DNA of 64,000 bases from UBA7330 sp965243485 (lineage in GTDB: Bacteria > Bacteroidota > Bacteroidia > Cytophagales > Cyclobacteriaceae), in the NCBI GenBank assembly GCA_965243485.1, contig CBDEVP010000001.1, forward strand, positions 992,001-1,056,000, written 5' to 3'. Made by a program: the position numbers and the translations under genes. This document shows, in pieces, positions 36,898-43,901 of this stretch (its first letter is position 1; each line of letters begins with the position of its first letter). A model generated the notes under the pieces. It saw only the letters and a list, made by a program, of their open reading frames with translations, ran no database searches and was not told the origin of the DNA.

Positions 36898-36947
36898 GAC
36901 AGTCTCATTTTTTATGGAACTTTGTGCGAAGTTAAGCGAAAATAGTC

Positions 36948-37661
36948 ATGACCAAACTTAGCGTAAACATCAACAAAATTGCAACCCTGAGAAATGCCAG
37001 AGGTGGCAACAATCCTGACCTTATAAAAACGGCGATGGATTGCGAAAGATTCGGTGCGCAGGGAATCACCGTCCATCCACGACCGGACGAGCGGCACATC
37101 AGGTATGATGACGTCATGCTACTCAAGGATCACGTGACCACCGAGTTCAATATCGAAGGTTACCCTGATAAACGATATCTTGGCATTATTCAAAAGGCTA
37201 AACCAGCCCAGGCTACCCTTGTGCCTGACGCTCCGGACAATATCACCTCAGATGCAGGCTGGGATACCGTGAAAAATGAAAAAATGCTCACTGACCTTAT
37301 CAAGGAACTCAAAAAAACTGGTGCTCGGGTATCGCTCTTTGTAGATCCGGATCCAAAAATGGTAGAGGGCGCAAAAAGATGTGGCGCCGATCGAATTGAA
37401 CTTTACACCGAACCCTATGCTTCATTATTTTCGAAGGATCCGAAAAAAGCTGTGAAACCGTATATCGCTGCAGCAGCCGTGGCAAAAGAAATTGGTCTCG
37501 GTATCAATGCCGGTCATGACCTTGATCTCAATAACCTGCGATTTCTCAACACATCCATACCTTTTCTAGACGAGGTTTCCATTGGACATGCACTCATTTG
37601 TGATGCCCTGTACTTCGGGCTGGAAAATACCATTCAAATGTACAAACGAAAGCTCCAGTGA
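36948..37661 (+). CDS. pdxJ: Pyridoxine 5'-phosphate synthase
   Basis: PdxJ condenses 1-deoxyxylulose phosphate with aminoacetone phosphate in vitamin B6 synthesis. The 237-aa TIM barrel has the VNINKIATLRNARGG start, ITVHPRPDERHI, the GINAGHDLDLNNL segment and EVSIGHAL near the end, all conserved in PdxJ. It starts a short plus-strand run with a hydrolase. Confidence 0.97.
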   Translation: MTKLSVNINKIATLRNARGGNNPDLIKTAMDCERFGAQGITVHPRPDERHIRYDDVMLLKDHVTTEFNIEGYPDKRYLGIIQKAKPAQATLVPDAPDNITSDAGWDTVKNEKMLTDLIKELKKTGARVSLFVDPDPKMVEGAKRCGADRIELYTEPYASLFSKDPKKAVKPYIAAAAVAKEIGLGINAGHDLDLNNLRFLNTSIPFLDEVSIGHALICDALYFGLENTIQMYKRKLQ

Positions 37662-37683
37662 AAAACATAATAAATATCTACTT

Positions 37684-38445
37684 ATGAAATTAAACTTTAG
37701 AGCACTTGGAGCAGGCGATCCTCTGATCGTATTACATGGTGTGTTTGGCTCTTCAGATAACTGGCAGACAGTGGGCAAAGCATTGTCTGAAGACTTCAAA
37801 GTCTACCTGGTAGACCTCAGAAACCATGGACAATCACCGCATGACGAAACAATGAACTACCAGGTAATGGCCAGCGATATCGGCACCATGATCCAGGATG
37901 AAGGTTTGGAAAGCGCTGACATAGTGGGTCATTCCATGGGCGGTAAGGTGGCTATGGAGTTGGCATGCTCTTTTCCTCATTTGGTGAGAAAACTTATCGT
38001 GGTGGATATCGCTCCTAAATATTACCCACCCCATCATCAGGACATCCTTGAAAGCTTCAAATCCCTTGAGATCAGTAAAATGAAGTCAAGAAAAGAAGCC
38101 GATGATGCCCTGAGCAAGAGGATCTCCAATCCGGGAGTAAGACAGTTTATCCTAAAAAACCTGGGGCGCAATGATAAAGATGAGTTTGAGTGGAAGCTTA
38201 ATTATGAGGCCATTGAAAAGAATATTGAAGTGATTGGTGCCGGGCTGGATGACGATAAGATCTTTAATGGGCCCACACTTTTTATCGGAGGAGCCAATTC
38301 TGATTATATCACAGAGGATGACCATTCCCTGGTCCGGAAGCACTTCCCTCAGGCTGAAATAGAATCGGTTGCAGGCGCAGGTCATTGGGTACACGCTGAA
38401 AAACCAAATGAAACTACCGAATTGATCAGGCGATTCTTATCTTAG
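37684..38445 (+). CDS. Alpha/beta hydrolase (YbfF-like esterase)
   Basis: Starting at ATG 37684 (MKLNFRALG) gives a 253-aa protein with LHGVFGSSDNW, the VDLRNHGQSPH segment, the nucleophile GHSMGGK, and the GAGHWVHAEKP catalytic His. This is the YbfF/acyl-CoA thioesterase-like group. A longer frame reading into the end of pdxJ is not needed. Its end overlaps the convergent DUF2905 gene. Confidence 0.92.
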   Translation: MKLNFRALGAGDPLIVLHGVFGSSDNWQTVGKALSEDFKVYLVDLRNHGQSPHDETMNYQVMASDIGTMIQDEGLESADIVGHSMGGKVAMELACSFPHLVRKLIVVDIAPKYYPPHHQDILESFKSLEISKMKSRKEADDALSKRISNPGVRQFILKNLGRNDKDEFEWKLNYEAIEKNIEVIGAGLDDDKIFNGPTLFIGGANSDYITEDDHSLVRKHFPQAEIESVAGAGHWVHAEKPNETTELIRRFLS

Positions 38446-38643
38446 TTTATTTACAATAAAAAGGATCAGGCTCAGGAGAAGGCTCAACAGGATCATGGTA
38501 GTGACCGGGAAATAAAAGGTAAAATTTTCACGCTTAATGATAAAATCGCCCGGCAACCTGCCCAAATTGAATTTTCCACCATAAATGAGAAATAGCCCCA
38601 GTACGATCAAAATAATTCCAATATAAATCAAAGTTTTACCCAT
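38437..38643 (-). CDS. DUF2905 small membrane protein
   Basis: The 68-aa protein (MGKTLIYIGIILIVLG start) has two hydrophobic helices separated by the KFNLGRLPGDFIIKRENFTFYFP loop, which is the hallmark of DUF2905. Function is unknown. Its ATG at 38643 is preferred to a TTG at 38658. Confidence 0.85.
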   Translation of the reverse strand: MGKTLIYIGIILIVLGLFLIYGGKFNLGRLPGDFIIKRENFTFYFPVTTMILLSLLLSLILFIVNKLR

Positions 38644-38648
38644 CAGAT

Positions 38649-39365
38649 ATGAATTCAATCTATCTCATTCCAAATTACCTCACATCTGATGCAGAACCAA
38701 ACGATATCAGTCCTTCGGTGAAAATTATACTCCCCAAAATCAGACATTTTCTGGTGGAGAACGTCAGGACAGCCAGGCGCTTTATCAGCAGTATGGACCT
38801 GGGCATTGATATTTCACAACTACACTTTGAAGTGATGGACAAAAATACCAGCAGGTCAGCCATCGCCTCAATCATGCAAAACTGGCAAAATCACCCTGTT
38901 GGGGTGATCTCAGAAGCCGGACTGCCCGGCCTGGCAGATCCGGGCAATCAGGCAGTCAGCCTTGCGCATGAACAGGGAAGGAAAATTATTCCCTTGCCGG
39001 GAGCCTCTTCCATACAGACCGCATTGATTTGTTCCGGATTTGATGGTCAAAAATTTACATTTCATGGTTATGCCCCCATCGATGAACAGGAATGCACCAG
39101 ATTTTTAAAAGACATTGAATCAATGCTCAATAAATCGGGATATACACAGCTATTCATGGAGACCCCGTATCGAAACAAGAGACTGATAAAAATGGCATTA
39201 CATGCGTTGCATCCTGAAACTTATTTCCTGATCGCCGCGGATCTTTTTGGTCAGAATGAATACATAAAATCACTAAAAATCAAGGATTGGAAGGCCGAAA
39301 AATTAGCGTTGCACAAATTACCAGCAGTATTTGGTATTGGTCATTTCCCAAACTGGTCGTCGTGA
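38649..39365 (+). CDS. RsmI-like SAM-dependent methyltransferase
   Basis: The 238-aa protein belongs to the tetrapyrrole-methylase fold group related to RsmI. Motifs include the N-terminal LIPNYLTSD segment, GVISEAGLPGLADPG, the PLPGASSIQTALICSGF segment and FMETPYRNKR. RsmI proper 2'-O-methylates C1402 of 16S rRNA and is longer (about 280 aa); this shorter Bacteroidota form may have another substrate. It is divergent from the DUF2905 gene by five bases and precedes metK. Confidence 0.88.
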   Translation: MNSIYLIPNYLTSDAEPNDISPSVKIILPKIRHFLVENVRTARRFISSMDLGIDISQLHFEVMDKNTSRSAIASIMQNWQNHPVGVISEAGLPGLADPGNQAVSLAHEQGRKIIPLPGASSIQTALICSGFDGQKFTFHGYAPIDEQECTRFLKDIESMLNKSGYTQLFMETPYRNKRLIKMALHALHPETYFLIAADLFGQNEYIKSLKIKDWKAEKLALHKLPAVFGIGHFPNWSS

Positions 39366-39377
39366 AAGGAAAAATGT

Positions 39378-39385
39378 TATATTTG
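39378..39385 (+). promoter_or_regulatory. Putative -7 promoter box for metK
   Basis: TATATTTG matches TAnnTTTG in the 46-bp gap between the methyltransferase and metK, 26 bases before the ATG. No -33 TTTG is apparent, and the gap is too short for a SAM riboswitch. Confidence 0.5.
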
Positions 39386-39411
39386 CAGGCCTAAATTTAT
39401 TCGAAAAAAGC

Positions 39412-40665
39412 ATGTCATACCTTTTCACTTCGGAATCTGTATCAGAAGGTCATCCTGATAAGATTTCAGATCAAATATCAGACGCTCTTGTTGATCACTT
39501 CCTGGCCTTCGACCCACAATCCAAAGTTGCTTGTGAAACTCTGGTCACCACCGGACAGGTGATACTGGCCGGGGAGGTAAAATCACGGTCTTACCTGGAC
39601 GTTCAGCAGATAGCTCGTGATGTCATCAAAAAAATAGGCTATACCAAGTCAGAGTACATGTTTGAAGCTAACTCTTGCGGGGTACTCTCCGCCATCCACG
39701 AACAGTCTCCAGACATTAATCAGGGTGTGGATAAAACGGATCCTAAATTACAGGGAGCAGGCGACCAGGGAATGATGTTCGGATATGCCACCGACGAAAC
39801 CGGGAACTATATGCCTTTGGCCCTGGCACTATCTCACAATCTTCTGCTGGAACTTGCAGAAATCCGAAGAGAAAACAAAGAAATCAAGTACCTGAGACCT
39901 GATGCCAAATCTCAGGTAACCATTGAGTACGATGACAATAACCGCCCTATCCGGATAGACAGCATAGTGATCTCCACCCAGCATGACGATTTTGATGAAG
40001 AGAAAAAAATGCTGGAGAAGATCAAGAAAGACCTGATCAATATCCTGATCCCGAGGGTAAAAAAGAAGCTGATCCCAGAGATCCAGTCCTTGTTTAATGA
40101 CAATATCAAGTATCATATCAATCCAACCGGTAAATTCGTGATCGGAGGACCGCATGGTGACACAGGTTTGACAGGACGGAAAATCATTGTGGATACCTAC
40201 GGTGGCAAAGGAGCTCACGGTGGAGGTGCTTTTTCTGGTAAAGATCCATCAAAAGTTGACCGTTCAGCTGCTTATGCCACCCGTCACATCGCCAAGAACA
40301 TGGTGGCGGCAGGTATTTGCAAGGAAGTACTTGTGCAGGTTTCATACGCTATTGGTGTTGTTGAACCCACCAATATCTATGTGAACACCCATGGGTCTGC
40401 AAAAGTAGATATGACCGATGGTGAGATTGCAAAGAAGATCGGCGAGATCTTTGACATGACCCCTTATGGAATCGAAACACGATTGAAGCTTCGTACTCCT
40501 ATCTATTCAGAGTCTGCAGCCTATGGTCACATGGGGAGAATGCCGGAAAAAATATCCAAGACCTTCAAAGATGGCGAAGGCACTGAAAAAACGATTGAAG
40601 TCGAAACGTTTACGTGGGAAAAGCTTGATTATGTAGATAAGATCAAGGCGGCCTTCAATCTTTAA
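39412..40665 (+). CDS. metK: S-adenosylmethionine synthetase
   Basis: It makes SAM from methionine and ATP. Starting at ATG 39412 (MSYLFTSESVSEGHPDKI) gives 417 aa. Diagnostic motifs are SVSEGHPDKISDQ near the N terminus, GAGDQGMMFGYA, and the P-loop-like GGGAFSGKDPSKVDRSAAY. A longer upstream frame is only an open extension into the previous gene. It is followed six bases later by a TerC gene. Confidence 0.97.
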   Translation: MSYLFTSESVSEGHPDKISDQISDALVDHFLAFDPQSKVACETLVTTGQVILAGEVKSRSYLDVQQIARDVIKKIGYTKSEYMFEANSCGVLSAIHEQSPDINQGVDKTDPKLQGAGDQGMMFGYATDETGNYMPLALALSHNLLLELAEIRRENKEIKYLRPDAKSQVTIEYDDNNRPIRIDSIVISTQHDDFDEEKKMLEKIKKDLINILIPRVKKKLIPEIQSLFNDNIKYHINPTGKFVIGGPHGDTGLTGRKIIVDTYGGKGAHGGGAFSGKDPSKVDRSAAYATRHIAKNMVAAGICKEVLVQVSYAIGVVEPTNIYVNTHGSAKVDMTDGEIAKKIGEIFDMTPYGIETRLKLRTPIYSESAAYGHMGRMPEKISKTFKDGEGTEKTIEVETFTWEKLDYVDKIKAAFNL

Positions 40666-40671
40666 TTCCTC

Positions 40672-41406
40672 ATGGAGGTATTCCTCGAGCCGGAAAACTG
40701 GATTGCTCTGCTTACGCTTACGTTTCTGGAGGTGGTACTAGGTATTGACAATATCATATTCATCTCCATTGTCTCTAATAAATTACCAAAAAGTCAGCAG
40801 GGAAGGGCAAGGAATCTTGGATTGAGTCTGGCACTGTTGCTTCGGGTAGCTCTTTTGTTAGGAATCACCTGGATCATCACTTTTACAGAACCTCTGTTTA
40901 CAGTTCTTGAATTTGAGATCAGCGGAAGAGACCTGATCCTATTGATTGGGGGCCTTTTTCTACTGGCCAAAAGCACCATGGAGATCCATCACAAGATGGA
41001 AGGGGAAACACAGCACGAGAGCGAAAAGAAAGCATCTTCCTTTCTGAGCGTGATTATCCAGATCATAGCTTTGGACATGATCTTTTCTTTTGATTCTATT
41101 CTTACTGCGGTGGGGTTGACGGATGAGATTATCCTGATGATCATTGCTGTGGTTATCTCTATCGGTATCATGATGATCTTTGCCAAAAAGATCAGTGATT
41201 TCATCAATCAGCATCCAACGCTAGAAATTCTGGCCCTTTCGTTCCTGATCCTGATCGGATTTATGCTCATGGTGGAGGCTCTACATTTTCACGTGCCCAA
41301 AGGATATATCTATTTTGCGGTATTCTTCTCCCTCATTGTCGAGTTGATCAATATGCGGATGCGCAGGAAAAGGAAACCCATACAGCTCAGAAAAAGAATT
41401 GACTGA
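40672..41406 (+). CDS. TerC family integral membrane protein
   Basis: The 244-aa polytopic protein has TFLEVVLGIDNIIFISIV near the N terminus and IALDMIFSFDSILTAVGL in the middle, the acidic metal-binding motifs of TerC-type proteins. Members are linked to tellurite resistance or to manganese handling during protein export; which applies here is unknown. It is convergent with the SDR gene, with no gap. Confidence 0.9.
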   Translation: MEVFLEPENWIALLTLTFLEVVLGIDNIIFISIVSNKLPKSQQGRARNLGLSLALLLRVALLLGITWIITFTEPLFTVLEFEISGRDLILLIGGLFLLAKSTMEIHHKMEGETQHESEKKASSFLSVIIQIIALDMIFSFDSILTAVGLTDEIILMIIAVVISIGIMMIFAKKISDFINQHPTLEILALSFLILIGFMLMVEALHFHVPKGYIYFAVFFSLIVELINMRMRRKRKPIQLRKRID

Positions 41407-42093
41407 TCACCAGTCGATCTCCTTCTTGTCTCTGAAAAACTTTCCGTTTGGAATACTTTCAGCGGTGGCTAACCAAACCGCAGTCTCGGCTCCTTTTTCC
41501 ACTTCCCGGGTAGCAGCACTTCCTCCCATGGCTGTTTTGACCCAGCCGGGGCACATGGCATTGAAGGTGATATCGCGCTCCTCTGCCGCATAAATAAGCG
41601 TCATAGCGTTGAGGGCCGCTTTGGAAATCCGGTAAGCCGGATTACCTCCACTCATGCTATTCAACGCACCCATTCCACTACTTACATTGATGACCCTGGG
41701 ATCATCACTGTTTTTGAGCATCTGTAACATAGACCGCGTAAGCAGCAATGGCCCTTTCAGGTTGATCTTCATCATCCGGTCGAAAACTGAAATGCTCAGG
41801 TCCCGAAGGTGCATACCACTGTCCCTCAAAATAGCCGCATTATTGATCAGCACATCCACGTGGTGGTGCGATTTACCTAATTCCTGGATGAAAAGCTTGA
41901 TACTGGATTCTTCTTCGACATCAAGCTGAAAGAATTTTGAATTGAACCCTTGATCCCTCAGCTTGTTTGATGCCTCCAGTCCTTTTCTCACATTCCTTGC
42001 TGTAACAATGATTTCGTGACCCAGTGCTCCAAGCTGACTGCAGATCTCAAAGCCAATCCCCCGATTAGCCCCTGTTACAACAATTGTCTTCAT
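41407..42093 (-). CDS. Short-chain dehydrogenase/reductase
   Basis: The 228-aa classical SDR has the cofactor motif TGANRGIG at residues 7-14, NNAA, the catalytic Ser region NVSSGMG and YRISK with Tyr/Lys. It starts one base after the neighbouring oxidoreductase gene and is almost certainly co-transcribed with it. The substrate is not predictable. It is the distal gene of the marR-associated pair. Confidence 0.92.
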   Translation of the reverse strand: MKTIVVTGANRGIGFEICSQLGALGHEIIVTARNVRKGLEASNKLRDQGFNSKFFQLDVEEESSIKLFIQELGKSHHHVDVLINNAAILRDSGMHLRDLSISVFDRMMKINLKGPLLLTRSMLQMLKNSDDPRVINVSSGMGALNSMSGGNPAYRISKAALNAMTLIYAAEERDITFNAMCPGWVKTAMGGSAATREVEKGAETAVWLATAESIPNGKFFRDKKEIDW

Positions 42094-42094
42094 A

Positions 42095-42739
42095 TTACTT
42101 CTTCAATAATTTGAATGCATGACCCCATTGATTCTGTCTGAATCCCGGAATGCACCACAATATACAAAGAGGTTCGATGATTCTTGCAGCTTCTGCACTG
42201 CCAAGATCTTCAGTTTCAAATCCAAATAGATCCAGAATGTCAGAAACTTCTTTTTTGGCCTTTTCATTATTGCCCCCGATAAACATGGTGGGTGTGCCAT
42301 CTTCAAACTGCGGATTCACCATTAGATGTGCTCCAACACTGTTGAATGCTTTGACAAAGTTTGCATTAGGGAATTCCCTTTGTAAAGATTCCATCAGAGA
42401 GCTATTATAATCGGTTGTAAACTGTACCAGACCAGCAACCGGGGGTTTTTCCGCAATCGGGTTAGTTGCATCGATGATAGTTTTACCGGCAATTACTGCG
42501 TCAAGACCTTTCAATGCATTGGAAGCATGAATTCCTTTTACGGCTAGCACCAACATCTCACCAAATTCAGCAGTTTCCTTGAATGAACCAACGGATCCAT
42601 TGTTTCCAGCCTGGGCTAACCAATCCTTCAGTTTATCGGGATTGCCGGTCCCGATCCTGACTTCGTAGCCATGTTTGATAAATCCGTTTGCCAGCGTTTT
42701 TCCGACGGTGCCGGAGCCTAAAATTCCCACTTTTTTCAT
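42095..42739 (-). CDS. NAD(P)-binding oxidoreductase, F420_oxidored family
   Basis: The 214-aa protein has the dinucleotide-binding motif GILGSGTVGKTLANG at residues 5-19 and the DATNPIAEKPP and FVKAFNSVG segments seen in NADPH-dependent F420 reductase-like proteins (coenzyme F420 itself is not expected in this phylum). Ten bases upstream of its ATG is a 12-bp palindrome TTGTATGTACAA identical to one before marR. Confidence 0.88.
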   Translation of the reverse strand: MKKVGILGSGTVGKTLANGFIKHGYEVRIGTGNPDKLKDWLAQAGNNGSVGSFKETAEFGEMLVLAVKGIHASNALKGLDAVIAGKTIIDATNPIAEKPPVAGLVQFTTDYNSSLMESLQREFPNANFVKAFNSVGAHLMVNPQFEDGTPTMFIGGNNEKAKKEVSDILDLFGFETEDLGSAEAARIIEPLCILWCIPGFRQNQWGHAFKLLKK

Positions 42740-42745
42740 ATGTTT

Positions 42746-42761
42746 ATATTTGTATGTACAA
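42746..42761. promoter_or_regulatory. Putative MarR operator upstream of the oxidoreductase operon
   Basis: ATATTTGTATGTACAA contains the perfect dyad TTGTA-TG-TACAA (42750-42761). The same 16 bases occur at 43210-43225 before marR. It lies about 10 bases before the ATG at 42739. Binding is inferred from the shared palindrome, not shown. Confidence 0.6.
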
Positions 42762-42779
42762 CCAATTAATATTTGATGA

Positions 42780-43211
42780 TTATTTTACTTTTTCAGACGA
42801 ATCATAAAGTGATGTAGCCAGTGTCCGGGCATTTTCCTCCCCAAGCAGATTGTTATACCGCTGTAAGAGATCTTTCCAGGCAGACATCAAATCATTTTGA
42901 ATGGATTTGCTCTTTTCAGTGGGCCTGACAAGGATGCTTTTTCCTTCTGACTGCCGAGTGATCATTCCCTTCTGCTCTAGTTTGTCGAGAAGTCTTGTGA
43001 CGGTAGAAGGTGTTAAGTGCATCTCCCGGGAAATTTCAGAGGGAGAAACGCCTTCCTGATGACGGTTCACCGTCATCATCACAAATGCGTGAGAGGGTGC
43101 CCAGCCCGTACTGGCAAAAGCTTCATCCGCCAGCTTAGTCATGTTCCTGGCAAAGGAGCTAGCTGAAAAATAAAGGCAATTGCAGAAATATGACTTTTCC
43201 TGATCTTTCAT
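42780..43211 (-). CDS. MarR family transcriptional regulator
   Basis: The 143-aa protein (ATG 43211, MKDQEK) has a winged helix-turn-helix with VSPSEISREMHLTPSTVTRLLDKLEQKGMI (about residues 62-91) and flanking dimerisation helices, the MarR pattern. An N-terminal cysteine-containing stretch YFCNCLYFS may be redox-sensing. It sits upstream of two oxidoreductase genes on the same strand, and its own ATG is two bases from the shared palindrome, suggesting autoregulation and control of the neighbours. Confidence 0.88.
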   Translation of the reverse strand: MKDQEKSYFCNCLYFSASSFARNMTKLADEAFASTGWAPSHAFVMMTVNRHQEGVSPSEISREMHLTPSTVTRLLDKLEQKGMITRQSEGKSILVRPTEKSKSIQNDLMSAWKDLLQRYNNLLGEENARTLATSLYDSSEKVK

Positions 43212-43225
43212 ATTTGTATGTACAA
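43210..43225. promoter_or_regulatory. Putative MarR operator upstream of marR (copy of 42746-42761)
   Basis: The 16 bases are identical to 42746-42761, with the dyad TTGTATGTACAA at 43214-43225. It overlaps the likely transcription and translation start region of the marR gene, so a bound dimer would block both. Confidence 0.6.
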
Positions 43226-43278
43226 GCAAACGTATTTTAAAGGAAAAGGTTCAAACTTACCCTGGAAATCTAGAAAGG

Positions 43279-43452
43279 TAGCCACGAATGCACTAATTGG
43301 AAAATTCAGAATCGTTTGAATACTCCGATTACTATCGGAGTGATTAGTGAATATTTCTATACCTATTCTATAAGTATTTCAAGTTATTTCACTAATACTT
43401 CACCTTAGGTGAAGAAGGATTGATCAATATATTATTAGTGCATTCGTGGCTA
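43279..43452. repeat. Structured inverted-repeat element, copy A (~174 bp)
   Basis: This fills most of the 324-bp gap between marR and blaI. Outer arms TAGCCACGAATGCACTAAT (43279-43297) and ATTAGTGCATTCGTGGCTA (43434-43452) are a perfect 19-bp inverted repeat. Inside are a hairpin ACTCCGAT/ATCGGAGT (43322-43341) with a four-base loop and a hairpin CTTCACCT-T-AGGTGAAG (43398-43414). ATTAGTG occurs four times in alternating orientation (also near 43343 and 43390). No ORF is inside. A degenerate, inverted homologue is at 58165-58335. Confidence 0.8.
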
Positions 43453-43501
43453 ATTATTAAGAGGTTAAAAAAATCCAGTGAAAATAAACGTACTTTTCAG
43501 T

Positions 43502-43527
43502 TGTATAACTGATATTTCCGTTATACA
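43502..43527. promoter_or_regulatory. Putative BlaI operator
   Basis: An inverted repeat TGTATAAC (43502-43509) and GTTATACA (43520-43527) with a 10-base spacer lies eight bases before the blaI ATG. BlaI/MecI repressors bind dyads of this general type (TACA/TGTA half sites), so this is a good operator candidate. Confidence 0.55.
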
Positions 43528-43535
43528 TTTATTGC

Positions 43536-43901
43536 ATGGAACGACTAACCAAGGCAGAAGAACCTGTGATGCAACTCCTTTGGAAGCTCAAAAAAGCCTT
43601 CGTAAAGGACATCATCGAACAGATGCCAGCTCCCAAACCTCCATACAATACGGTATCCTCGATCATTCGGATACTGGAGGAAAAAGGAATGGTGGATCAC
43701 CACACCTATGGAAAAACGCACCAGTACTTCCCGCTCATCAGCAAAATAGAATACAGTCAAAAGCTATTTAAGTACTTGATGAGCGATTATTTGGAAGGAT
43801 CTTATTCGCGACTGATGTCCTTCATCGTTGAGGATAAGGCTCTCTCAAAAGAGGAGATCAAAGAATTAAAAAAACTGATAAACAAGAAAAAAGATGACTG
43901 A
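43536..43901 (+). CDS. BlaI/MecI/CopY family transcriptional regulator
   Basis: The 121-aa repressor has the winged-helix with LTKAEEPVMQLLWKLKKAFVKDIIE and YNTVSSIIRILEEKGMVDHHTYGKTHQYFPL, the typical BlaI core, and a C-terminal dimerisation helix rich in Lys and Glu. It overlaps the M56 peptidase gene by eight bases, the usual repressor-sensor pairing. The classical trigger is a beta-lactam, but many Bacteroidota pairs respond to unknown signals. Confidence 0.93.
   Translation: MERLTKAEEPVMQLLWKLKKAFVKDIIEQMPAPKPPYNTVSSIIRILEEKGMVDHHTYGKTHQYFPLISKIEYSQKLFKYLMSDYLEGSYSRLMSFIVEDKALSKEEIKELKKLINKKKDD

Noticed and set aside
39366..39411. SAM riboswitch before metK
   Set aside because: The gap is only 46 bases and contains a promoter box, leaving no room for an aptamer.
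43279..43452. CRISPR-like array
   Set aside because: The ATTAGTG repeats alternate in orientation and spacing is irregular; there are no spacers or cas genes.
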